NCBI GenBank assembly: GCA_950295325.1
Contig: OX485808.1
Coordinates: forward strand, 11,470,501-11,534,500
Source: Polytrichum commune
Taxonomy: Eukaryota; Streptophyta; Polytrichopsida; Polytrichales; Polytrichaceae
Direction of reading: 5' to 3'
Length of the DNA stretch: 64,000 nucleotides
Positions 24,001 through 34,083 of this stretch are shown here, piece by piece (within the stretch, counting starts at the first letter, position 1; the number at the start of each line of letters is the position of its first letter). The notes under the pieces were generated by a model. It did no database searches and was not told the origin of the DNA. It worked only from the letters and a program-made list of their open reading frames with translations. The translations under genes were made by a program, and so were the position numbers.

Positions 24001-25712
24001 ATCAAAAATCGCTGACGAGAGTGCAAGTAACTGAATCAATATCATTATTCTTCAACTTGAAGCAGCTGCCTGCTCAAAATTGAATAGAAGCTGCTCGGAG
24101 GTGAATTACATTACAGCCAGGAGCCGGCTACGAAATCATCGTTCGTAAGAAGCTGGATGGAATTGCGAAAAAATTGGGAAGGGAGAAATCGAGGATAAAT
24201 TGGTGAAGATTCTATCACATGACCTTTTAGTTAATTGTAGCCATAGCATCCAAGAATGCTAATGAGATTGCTGTAACTTACACGATATTCAATATTTTGA
24301 GAGAGTGGGATCCTCTCAAAATAATATTGGCCATTTGGACACCTAAAAGTCATGTTGGGTTGATAAATACTAGATTATACTTCAGACATGTAGTTTCCAT
24401 TAAAATAGAGTATGTTAAGCTGGGAAATCGACTCATGTAGATTGAGTCGACCTAAATGAGGACAAATTTTTGTCAATTTAGGTTGAGTCGACCTAAATGA
24501 GGACAATATTTTGTAAATTTAAGTTGAGTCGTCCTAAATGAGGACATTATGTTGTCAATTTAGGTTGAGTTGACCTAAATGAGGACAATTATGTTAGTCA
24601 ATTTAGGTTGAGTCGACCTAAATGAGGACAATTATGTTAGTCAATTTAGGCTGAGTCGACCTAAATGAGGACAATATGTTGTCAATTTAGGTTGAGTCGA
24701 CCTAAATGAGTCGATTTCCCAACTTAACATACTCTCATTTTAATGGAAACTACGGCGGAATTTACGGCGGAAAATCAAATGTTATTTTTTTACTTGTACT
24801 CTACAACTTTCCAGTGGTTTTCATTTCATTCTTAGATTAATAGTTTGCTTTATGTACTCTCAATTCACTGGAAAACTCTCATTTTAATGAATATTGTGTT
24901 AAAGTAACTGACTCAAAACCATCATTCTTCAACTTGAAGCAGCTGCCTGCTCAAAACATATTGGAAGCTTGCAGCTCGGAGGCCGGGGAATTATATCACA
25001 ACAAGATTAAGTGGGCTAGCTAGCTAGCTGGAAATTAAACCACGCGTAACAAATCTGAAATCGACAGGAAATATTGGTACCTTTCGTCTTGCCAGATGGG
25101 GTTAACCTGCAAGATTGGGAGCACCAACGAGGTGCCCAAAATGCGAGCGATGACAACAGCATCCACAATCTGGTTGCGCTGTTGGTTCAATCCGCCGTCC
25201 ACCACAACCACCAAGAACTTCTCCTTCTGCGCCACAATGCTGACAGATGCCTTCCGATATTCTGTGCTCATGGGCTCAATGCAAGGCACAAATTTAAAGA
25301 ACCCGGGTTGCTTCCAAAACTCGGATTCCGTGGCGGTTAATGTGAAGTTGTTGTTGATGGAGTCTAATGCAGAATATGAAGTCATTGAGTTTGATAAGAT
25401 GAATTTCGATGAAAGTGCAGCATTAGGACAGGTGAGGATCGACATAGGTTGCCAGGTGAAGAAGAGGAAGCGGAGCATACTGGCACATGCGAACAGGGTT
25501 AGGAGCGTCATCCAGCAGCTGCTAATGTGGGCTCGGCTGCCGAACCTGACATTTGTGTGATGATGATGATGTTTTTGAGGAAAATTATTGTTCGAAGCAA
25601 GGTGCATGATGCCCATGGCGACTGATTGGGGTAGTGAGTGGAAAAGTGTGAGGGGTAGGAAAATCAAAAACCCGAAACAGTTCACCCTCCTCATATAAGG
25701 CGGCTTCACCAT
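21089..25712 (-). CDS. Plant O-fucosyltransferase family protein
   Basis: Predicted Golgi/ER type II membrane glycosyltransferase of the plant GDP-fucose O-fucosyltransferase-like family (formerly DUF246). The acceptor is unknown. Coding exons on the minus strand: 25712-25081, 23793-23625, 23491-23402, 23038-22752, 22116-21858, 21307-21089. These total 1656 nt, 551 aa, all introns GT-AG. One membrane segment at about 64-87 sits near the N-terminus after a His-rich stretch. Family motifs are GGLNQQRNQIVDAV (173-186), SLPSTHI in exon 2, LLLRGLDSRL in exon 3, HLRLEKDVWVRTGCLPG (330-346, GDP-fucose-binding type Arg), AGGTPLGG, SHGGN (469-473), PNKRQMLPHFLN and YPVPECMC near the end. An ATG at 25616 would drop 32 residues, including an odd second hydrophobic stretch. 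It may be the true start, because the region above it is a tandem repeat. Confidence 0.94.
22147..22246 (-). mobile_element. SINE fragment in fucosyltransferase intron 4
   Basis: About 100 bases beginning GGCCGGCGTGAATAAAGTGT match the reverse complement of the 3' half of the SINE at 16896-17275, including the 'ctactctccc' block. The head and the simple tail are absent. It lies between exons 5 and 4. Confidence 0.6.
24030..24995. repeat. Direct duplication flanking the intron 1 MITE
   Basis: About 24038-24110 and 24912-24990 share 'attcttcaacttgaagcagc' and 'tgcctgctcaaaa' in the same order and a nearby 'gctcggagg'. The 870 bases between them hold the palindromic-repeat MITE at 24390-24753. 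Both lie inside fucosyltransferase intron 1 (23794-25080). Confidence 0.7.
24390..24753. mobile_element. MITE with an internal array of palindromic units
   Basis: The left arm TAGTTTCCATTAAAAT and the reverse complement of the right arm match, extending through 'gagtatgttaag' and 'gggaaatcgactca' for about 45 bases with small indels. The flanking TA fits a Stowaway-type duplication. The interior is seven repeats of about 45 bases, each containing ATTTAGGTTGAGTCGACC then TAAAT, nearly palindromic, so each unit can form its own hairpin. Non-coding, within fucosyltransferase intron 1. Confidence 0.75.
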
Positions 25713-26230
25713 AGCCCTTCTCTAGAGATCTCTCTCTCCCTAAAAATTGGTAGATGAAGCTCTGCAATGGGATGCTCCAAATGGGCTGTGGATGTTCTAA
25801 GAGGTGATGTTCTTCAGCATTAAGCTCATGATCGATCAACTTCGTGCAATACGAGTAGGAAGATCGAAAACCTGAAACAGTTCACCCTCCCCACACGCAG
25901 CAACTTCACCAGATATAGCGCCCCCCTCCCCCCTCTCCCTCAAAATTGGTAGAACCTCCGCACTGGGATGGTGCAAATGTTGAAATAGCTAATTTTCGTC
26001 AGCATGAAGATCATTAACTTCGTGCAATCGGTTGCCAATGCGGGACAAATGGTCTGTTCATTTGTGGGTCCCGTCTCCAGACTGAAGTATTAGAGTGCAG
26101 TATAACCTCATGGGCAGCGTCACCATAGCCCAGCCTCTCTCTCTCTCTCTCTCTCTCTAAATTGGCAGAACCAGCTCTGCAATGGGACGCTGCAAATGTT
26201 GGATCAGGTGTTGTTATCAGGGTAAAATTT
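25655..26230. repeat. Three-copy tandem repeat at the 5' edge of the fucosyltransferase gene
   Basis: Copies at about 25655-25853, 25855-26028 and 26029-26230 share 'gaaacagttcaccctcc', a pyrimidine run ending 'aattggtaga', 'ctgcaatgggat'-type and 'cttcgtgcaat' blocks. The first copy contains the annotated start codon at 25712. The third contains the CT run at 26134-26158. The array probably carries promoter or 5'-UTR sequence. Confidence 0.75.
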
Positions 26231-27161
26231 ATTGGAGCTTCCTGCAGCACCAGCATCAGTTGACAATATTGCGGGATGGACAAGTGCAGGTCTGTCTATT
26301 GTGGGTCACCGGTAATCGATCGGCCTGTACTCTTCAGACCTGGAAGCACCGGTACTACTACTTCACTTCATGGACAGAAGAAAAATGCCTCAACAATGCA
26401 GAATGACAACATCTATCTATCTATCTATATCTGCACATGATCACTTGATTAATGAATGAGAACCTTTTGATGCAGCATCTAAACTAACTAACCCTTACGT
26501 CTGTCTGTATCTTCACCCAGTCTACCTGCAGCAGCAGCAGCAACTATTCTTCTTCTTCTTGAAGTTACATCAATTAAACTAGAGCTACACGAAAGGTAAT
26601 TAATACATTTCACAACTACGAAGTTTCAAATACCTGGACGGAACCAGTACTGTGGTAACACTTCACTCCGTCACTTCAAAGGTTAGAGTGGATTAATCGC
26701 CATCGCCATCGCCATCGCAGTTGGTCAGCTTCTCGACATCACTTATGAATGCTCTGCAACTAGCCCAGGAGTCCGCATCATGCGAAACCACCAAACCCAC
26801 TCGCAAGAAACACCCCACATGATCTCCCTACAGTACTCCTCGATCGATGCCCGTCGTCTCCCTCCGAAGCCTACACTATTCTCAAGACGAGTACAAATTT
26901 CCAACCAACACCCAATTGCTTGCCTAGCTAGCTAATCCCTTCACCAGCGACACACCAACCTACGCAGCTTATCGATGAAAATGTACAGCTCATGATCAGT
27001 TAGGTGTAGACTAGTGATCTAGGCTGTGTGTGTAAGTAGTAGTTGGAAGTTGGGGGATCCGAGCAAGTGCAGAGTCTGACACATACAGCTGCCTGCACAG
27101 ATTCACCAATTCATCAGCCTCCCTTGTTTCATACTCTGTCCACTCTGATTCATCAACTCAA
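26231..27161. other. Upstream region of the fucosyltransferase gene, no gene seen
   Basis: A short tetranucleotide tail (TCTA)n at about 26408-26430, like the SINE tail, and a small GCCATC repeat near 26700-26717 are visible. The stretch 26700-27000 is less AT-rich and could hold an upstream leader exon, but no splice site is convincing. Confidence 0.4.
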
Positions 27162-27714
27162 GGGCCGGTTTACACCATGGACCATGACGTCGGACCATGG
27201 AAGATGGCCTTTTCCCATGGTCCGACTTGATGGTCCAACTTCCATGGTCCGATTTCTTAGAAAATCAATTTATGAAGTCTTTGGGCCCCTCACTAGGTGT
27301 AAATCGAATGTGGACCAAGAGGAATGACCATGCACCAAAAAAATGAATGTGTTGATGTTTTTAGCATATGTCCAAAAAAGGCAGTTTTGAACTTTGACCA
27401 TGTTCTTGTCTTCATCTTCTCTTCCCCAAAAAACATTTTATTGAAGAAAATATTATAATAATATTTTTTCTGTCATGGGCCCTTGCCTTTTTCTACCTGA
27501 GCGCTTCTTTTGCCTCTCTCACTGCAAAACCCGTTGGACCATGCCAGTGGATGATGTAGGCCTTAAAATATGTCTTTTGAGGACCTCGAACTTCATGGTC
27601 ACTTTGACATTTTTCTTGGTGTAAACCGAAGTGGTCATCGGACAAGTTCAACAACCAATCACAAATTTTACAAGGCCGCGGGACGACTTCATGGTCCATG
27701 ATGTAAACAACCCC
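27162..27714. mobile_element. MITE with GTTTACAC-type inverted ends
   Basis: The left end GGGCCGGTTTACACCATGG and the reverse complement of the right end GGGGTTGTTTACATCATGG pair over about 30 bases, continuing through 'accatga'. About 550 bases, non-coding, and colinear with 19720-20228. It is followed after six bases by a different element (27721-28010), so this is a tandem or nested insertion site. Confidence 0.75.
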
Positions 27715-27720
27715 TAAGTA

Positions 27721-28010
27721 GGGCCGGTTCACATGGGTTTCCAATTCCGACTCATGTTAACAAGTTCCAACATGGAGGCAAAGTCCCAACTTTTGAGCCT
27801 CCAAAAACCATAAATATATGGTTAATTATCATTTAAAGTCAGATCTTGATTATTTCATTCAAAAATGTTTGCGGGGGTCATGTTGAGAGTTGGGTCTAGC
27901 TTTTTCCTCGACCCAACTCTCGACATAAGTCCCAAGCCTCACCTCCAAAAAGTCTCATCATGTAGGCATTTGTGTCATACTTGGGACTTGGGACCCATGT
28001 GAACTGGCCC
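27721..28010. mobile_element. Short MITE, parent form of the minisatellite element
   Basis: 290 bases between GGGCCGGTTCACATGGGT and ACCCATGTGAACTGGCCC, an 18-base inverted repeat with one mismatch. The body matches 12905-13193 in reverse orientation, including GTTGAGAGTTGGGTCTAG and AAGTCCCAAGCCTCACCTCC. It has no minisatellite and so shows the element before expansion. Confidence 0.85.
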
Positions 28011-28628
28011 TTACTTAAGATAAGGTATATGCAGTGCTGATGAAACCATCACTTTAACCCCTAAAGTCTGAGAAGGATGTCTTTATCTTGGCAATCACCT
28101 CTCTCCAATCATATGAGCGTACACATTTACATTATAATCTTTTGGAGTTAGCATGTGGACAGTTGAAATTTTGTGTGAACAATCTTTACTCTACAAAGAT
28201 GCCATCCATTGGACATATTCACCTCAAGAGGTACATATATTTTCTAATGATTTGTTAAATTGGATTGAACTTTTTGAGGTGATTTTTGGGAGATTTTGCT
28301 TCAATCTAAAGGGGTTTACCCCTAAAGGCCAAAGCGAAATCACTCCAAAATTGCCTAACAATGTTCATTTCAATGTAGCAACTTACTAACTTCTGAATCC
28401 CTAAGCACCATTCTCCTCAAAATTGGCCTCAAATCATTGTTTCTAAGAGAGATAATTTAAAACTCAATTTGTAGGTATTTTTGATCATCCAACTGCATGG
28501 ATATGATATCGGCCTTTGTATGAGCTATCCAAAAACATATCAATCGTCCACGTGGCAATGTAAATGAGAAATTTGTACATATGTGAAGGTGTAATGGGTG
28601 CAGTAGATGATTGAAAATAAACTTTAAC
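28011..28628. other. Intergenic repeat fragment, no gene seen
   Basis: About 28130-28320 repeats 15030-15230 in diverged form. A 78-codon frame at 28153-28389 follows that repeat and shows no family resemblance. Confidence 0.5.
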
Positions 28629-29435
28629 CCCGGGTAGGGCACTCATACATGTATTTAATAACCCATCTGCGACGGAAGGGTATTTATCATGGGGCTATTT
28701 ATCTAAGAAATTGGAATTCTTTACACCCTATCAGTACAGATAAATCTAAATTTTGTCATTTTAGATGACCCTATTTGTATTTATAAAGTCGCAAGTGAAC
28801 TAGTTTCTAGTACCCTATGTTCCTTATAATTTTTATATTTGACCCCATGAATGACGAATCATAGGACTCTTAAAAGTTTGTAGTGAAAATTCAATAAACC
28901 ATGTCTAGACTGAAGACATCAAACAATGTACCAAAACATAAAAACTTGAAGCATTATTAGGACCTCCTATTGTTCCAAAACATACATCAAACAATGTTCA
29001 AATCAAACAAACTTGAAGCAAACAAATCTTGCCTCACAAGCAGCGCTGCATTGGCACAAGCAACCCTAGGCAAAAATCAAAGATACAACGCACAAAGCAA
29101 AGAACACCAAAACCCTCGTCATCCAAATTTTTCATTTGGGAATTTGGATTGAAAATGGATAGTTTTTCATCCATTGACCACCATAAAATGCATTGTATTC
29201 CTCTTCCTCAATATTTTTCTCTCTACCTACTATTCCCAACCCTATTTTAGATTGAAAGAATTAGATAAATTGATGCATTACATGGTACCCTTATTTTTTT
29301 ATACACACAACTTTGTAATTGAAGAGGTGCTTCAATATATCAAAGAATTGTATAAATTTTCTCACAAATGAATAAAAAATACCCTACATTCTTTCTCACA
29401 TGGTTTAATAAATTTTCGCGAGTGCCCTACCCGGG
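28629..29435. mobile_element. Non-autonomous DNA transposon with intact ends and target duplication
   Basis: Perfect 16-base terminal inverted repeat: CCCGGGTAGGGCACTC at the left and GAGTGCCCTACCCGGG at the right. The direct repeat ACTTTAAC occurs immediately outside both ends (28621-28628 and 29436-29443). The next base on each side is C, so the duplication is 8 or 9 bases. That size fits hAT (8) or Mutator-like (9) transposition. The 807-base interior has no transposase frame. Confidence 0.85.
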
Positions 29436-29444
29436 ACTTTAACC

Positions 29445-31953
29445 CTGCTGACATCATCAAATGGATGGTAGGATGAGACCCAATTGGGGTGAAACTTTTT
29501 GCATAAGATTTCCAACTAAATTGCAAACTTTTGAGGCTTGAAATTTTGATGTTTGCACCAAATGTGATTTTTTGAGAGGCCTTGCAATGTGTAGCACTCC
29601 GTTTTACATCTAATCTTACATAATATTTGTAAAGTAACATCACAAACTCCAACTTGCAATCCCAAAGACAGATGTCTAAAACGTGAAATAAACTGAATCC
29701 TTGCAAATTTTCATAGCTTTTCAAGTGCATATGAGTGTTGTTTTCCTATTTGACACATTTCCTAGTGTATCATGAGGTTTAGTCCAAATCCAATTGACTT
29801 GGGGGTGTTGGATGCAAAATGATATTCATTCATTTTGACAAAAAATTCAGCTTCACCTCAAAAAAGTCAAAGGTCTCATTCGAAACAAAAACCATAAAAA
29901 ATTGGTCATTTTGGGTCTCACATGGATTTAGGGCTTAAAGAAAAACTACACATCTATTTGTGCAGATGACATCTTTGTAAAGTCAAGATTGTTCACAAAT
30001 TTTTGATCCATCCACCTACGTGTCAAAATTCACAAGAGTGTATTGTAGACATGTACATCGGTATGGTTGGATAGAAGTTCTCACCTGGACATAACATTCC
30101 TTCTTGTCGTTTATGTTGGCACCATTGTGTGGAATCCTATAACCAACTAGTCACGAATTCTACAAAAACATTGGCGAATTCAAACGAAGAACATAAAAAT
30201 GATCAATAAGCTTACACAGTTTTTGGAGTCATGATGAATGTCTTCATGATTTCTCAAAGTCTTGCTCATACATTTTCTTAGACACTTTTCTCCCGGATAT
30301 GTAGATATCGATCGAATTAGGAAATATAGTTTGTATCCTTTGAATATCGTAGTGCTGAATCTTTAGATAGGGTTTCTTCAACAGCCATATCAAACCTCTT
30401 AGAAACTCAAGGAACTCGGCCATTATTTGCCTTCGCATACACTACATGTGGGTACTAACTGCAACCTTTCCACTCAACGTACACAGCTTCCTCAAAATCA
30501 ATGCAATCAAGTCACGGGGAGGACAACCGGACTAACTTACAGAGTAGGTGACCCAGTCTACAATCATATGTGCACATGCTAAGTTATTGACATTCCACAC
30601 TATTTCACGTATTTAGGTACACAGTAACAAAACATATGATTCAAAGAAACGCTGTTGTTGCTCCACGGATGAATATACGAAGTTATGTGTTTTTGTGATT
30701 TGGTTTTCACCCAAAGTAATTTGCATGGGTAAATAAGGCAACCTGTTCATGAAGGTAATTTAATTGCACATATTGGTGTAGTGTTTTCCTTATTAGAAAG
30801 GACAGTGGTTAATACTCCTTTCCTAGTCTTTTAAGGGGCTTAAGGTAAGGGAAGCAAGCCTACTTTTGTCACTTATCTTAAATGGACGCCTTTAGTTGAG
30901 TGGTGTGTGGTTAGGTGTGGATTTAAGAACCGACACCAAAAAGGCAATGTGTTTAAAAGAAATCGGACTGCGTGTTCAAATTTTGTTACCCATTCTAGGC
31001 TCAATAGTCCAACCTAGCATTTCGCTCACTCCGTGTGTGAGAATCTTGTTGGAATGCAAAGGTACAACACACCCAATTTTCATTGCATGTGTCGATGCCA
31101 CGGTGACATGCCTGAAGAGTGGTGTAGGGTTCAATGCCTCCAATCTTTGCCATGTAACGTTGTGTTTGCAATGTGATGTGTGCATGGTTTGCACTTTGCT
31201 TGTTTACTAGGGCACAATGTGTCCGTTTTCTATTCCATGTTGTCATTCACATGGTTATCCACATGCAAAGAGGGTCAGGGTGAAATGCCTTCCATCTCTA
31301 CTATGTAATCTTGCATTTTCCTTGCACAAGTGCAAATAAGGTCCTATCATCCACTCATTGTTTGGCCCAATCTTCCATTTTGCCCTAACACCAACTTCAT
31401 GTGTGCATGTGCAATTTCATGTGTTGGATTTTTATTTTTATTTTTATTTTTTATTGTATGTTGTTCTGGTCATCATCACATGCATAATGGAATGGGTTCT
31501 TCACCTGCAATGAAATCATTTATTTTTTCGGGTACAAAGGCGAATAGGGGTATGCGAACCATAGTGGCAGTGTCCTCGACAACACACTAAATGTGTGCAA
31601 CCAAAAACCTAAAGTGGACAAGAAGGGCAAGTGTATTCCATATCATTATCGTCGCAATGGGAAACATATGTCAAGGAATAAATGTGGGGATTCTTTGAAG
31701 ACAATACACATATATGTTCATGATAAATAGATTCCACTTGGAGCCAAACATCGTTGGGATCTCATATAGGGCTATGGGCACATGAATAAGGATGGTGTTG
31801 TTGTGCCCCTGTTATTTCACAAGGCAACATATTGCCACTGTTATGTCTTTGCCTTCATGGTTTACTTGTCCATGTGCATTGTCACCATAACTTGGATTTT
31901 GAGCTTTAATGACATAACTTTCCCTATTATTTTCTGATAATAATAGGGAAAGT
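29445..31953. other. Intergenic, no gene seen
   Basis: AT-rich with scattered stops. About 30870-31060 shares 'cattctaggctcaatag' and 'gacaccaaaaaggc'-type blocks with 40580-40800 and 55085-55260. A perfect 16-base inverted repeat lies at 31917-31953. The 104-codon frame at 30896-31210 crosses this dispersed repeat and is not called. Confidence 0.5.
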
Positions 31954-32690
31954 TTATGGTTCTTTGGTAAGCTCGATGAACTCTTCTTTGATCCGGCACG
32001 TTGGTGGTGGCCCGGGGTTACTCTTTTTCTTGCTTATTCTGCTAAGATGGGAAGGAAGTGGATTACTACACAAGAGGCATTTAAAAAGTTGATTCCACAT
32101 AAGTGGAGACATGAAATCCCCCCTTCATTTCTCCTAGATGGGATATCATTTGGCACAAAGATAAGGCACGAAAGAAGTTTTTTCTTTTTGGTCAGTTATT
32201 CACAAGGTGATAGTGGTAAATGAATGGCTTTAGACTATCTCGGCGGACATTGATAAGAGTTGCCTCCACTATGGCCTACAATCGGTGGAATCAATGGAAC
32301 ATAGGTTCTTCACTTGCCCTCTTGCTCAACAAGTTTGGCGGTATGCTACTAACATCCTGTGGCATTTTTTTTGCAAAAAAAGGTAACCTTGGTCCTCGGA
32401 AGTCCTTTTCAATGATGCAATGCCTCTTCGATCAATCTCTTTGCAAGGATCTGAAACGATTCAATTGCATTTGGTTCTTCTTAAAAAATGGGCTTCCTTG
32501 AATTATTTGGCGCCAACGGAATGACCTGGTTTTCAATGCTCTACAATGGCCCATTGAGAAAACACATCAAGCTATTTGGGACACCTTGCAGGAGTATGGT
32601 AGGATTGAGTGGCAATTGACCCTCTTAGATTTGGAAAAAGCTCTGGATGTTGCCTACCAAGATGTCCTTAACGATTTTGATTCAATTTGA
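31954..32690 (+). pseudogene. Decayed LINE fragment, zinc-binding reverse-transcriptase C-terminus
   Basis: In broken plus frames the translation reads like the C-terminal zf-RVT region of plant LINE open reading frames. An Asp-Pro-Ala-Arg-Trp-Trp-Trp stretch lies near 31995-32010. A Cys/His-rich block with ESMEHRFFTCPLAQQVWRYA lies at about 32280-32345, and RNDLVFNALQWPIEKTHQAIW at about 32518-32580 (split over both strands of no break) follows. Several frameshifts and stops separate the pieces. No polymerase catalytic region is seen upstream, so this is a 5'-truncated, inactive copy. Confidence 0.7.
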
Positions 32691-33796
32691 GGGGTCAAAG
32701 GTCTTATTGTTACCTATAGCAACTTAGGGGTCACTTGGATGGTTAGGCCCCAGATGGGCATTATCTCTTGACTTCCTTTTGGTTTTGTGATGGCTTCCCA
32801 TTTGTGAGTGTTTTGGTTCCTTCTTGCAATTGATTTTTATCAATTCGTGTCAAAAAAAAGAAAAAGATACAAAGCCAAACAATTTATGTTGGATTTTGTT
32901 TCCAACAAAGTCTACATATTCTAGAAGGTGATGCAAGTGGTGTGCAAGTAGGTGATATTGAACAAATAATTGTTTGACTTTTTATAAAAAATATGGTAAA
33001 ATTTCATTAAATTGATTTTTCTACAAATTATTGTAATGCCACCCTTAAGTTTATGATGAATTCAATTAGTATGAAAAAAAAACCCAACTTCAAAATATTT
33101 AAGGTCATGGAATCTATCCAAAACCATATTTAATCATTTATTTTGAGCATTACTTTTAATGATATGTTTTGAAGATCTCATCTAGATATACTATATTTGT
33201 GTATTTAACACAACATTATAGATTGCCAGTAAAAAAATTCCAATTTAAACAACACTTTGCTACCACTTTTAGGTGTTTGACCAAAGAATTTATGGTTTTA
33301 ATATACCAGAGCATTTTTTTGGTACACTTGACTATGCTTGCTCCATGAGTATATTGAGACTAGGACAAGAGATTGCAACTTGTCTAACACAGAGAGTAGT
33401 CGACTTTAGAAAGTTGACTGCTCTAAGTCGACTACTCCTGGTCTATTGCAACAATCAACTTGGCACAATCGACCAAGAGTAGTTGACCAAACAATTGAAT
33501 ACTAAATCAAAAAAAAAATTCCAAGAATTCTAGACGTTCGATCTTGTAGCCATTAATTTTAATAAAAATATTCTAAATATTCTAATAATGTTTAATGTTA
33601 AATTAAATTAAATTAATTTTGTCTTCTTGTTCTTCTTCCTTTTGCAATTAACTTAGTAGTCAACCATAATGTTGACCATGGGTTTGACCACATGAGTTTA
33701 CCTTGGATATATTGTCCAATGTGATGTTTTTGGGTCCAATGTCACATTGACGTGGCGTGATGGACACCGACGTGAAATCCATGATCGAGGAAGGAT
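32691..33796. other. Intergenic, no gene seen
   Basis: Very AT-rich. A 44-base hairpin with perfect 13-base arms GAGTAGTCGACTT / AAGTCGACTACTC lies at 33394-33437. Other 'gtcgac/gttgac' motifs follow to about 33690. No ORF worth reporting. Confidence 0.5.
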
Positions 33797-34083
33797 ATGG
33801 AGAGTCAAAACATGAAGGAGCACTTATGGATTAAAGGAGGAGACCAAGAAGTTGATGGGGTCGACCATGCCCATGCTTCATATGTGTTGATAGAGCCGGA
33901 GCGGGAGGTAGTTATACACATACTTAAGAATTTGAAAACCCCATTAGATTATGTCTCAATGTTTGGTCGCCGCATTGATGATGATGGTACCCTGCATGTC
34001 TTAAATCTCACGATTGGCACGTCATCATGCAACACCTTTTATCCCTGGGGGTGGACTCTGCATACCACATATGAACTAATTTG
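33797..34083 (+). pseudogene. CACTA (En/Spm) transposase remnant
   Basis: An ATG-led frame at 33797 runs to about 34000. A one-base shift then gives LKSHDWHVIMQHLL, a recognisable block of plant CACTA TNP2/DUF4218-type proteins. The upstream part fits a degenerate version of the same region. The frameshift and the absence of the rest of the protein show a dead fragment. No CACTA-type ends were identified nearby. Confidence 0.55.

Noticed and set aside
25074-25560. Plus-strand frames of 88 and 154 codons
   Set aside because: Antisense shadows of exon 1 of the O-fucosyltransferase, which has clear family motifs on the minus strand.
33797-34083. Functional gene
   Set aside because: The only family-like block is in a different frame from the ATG, so it is a decayed transposase piece.
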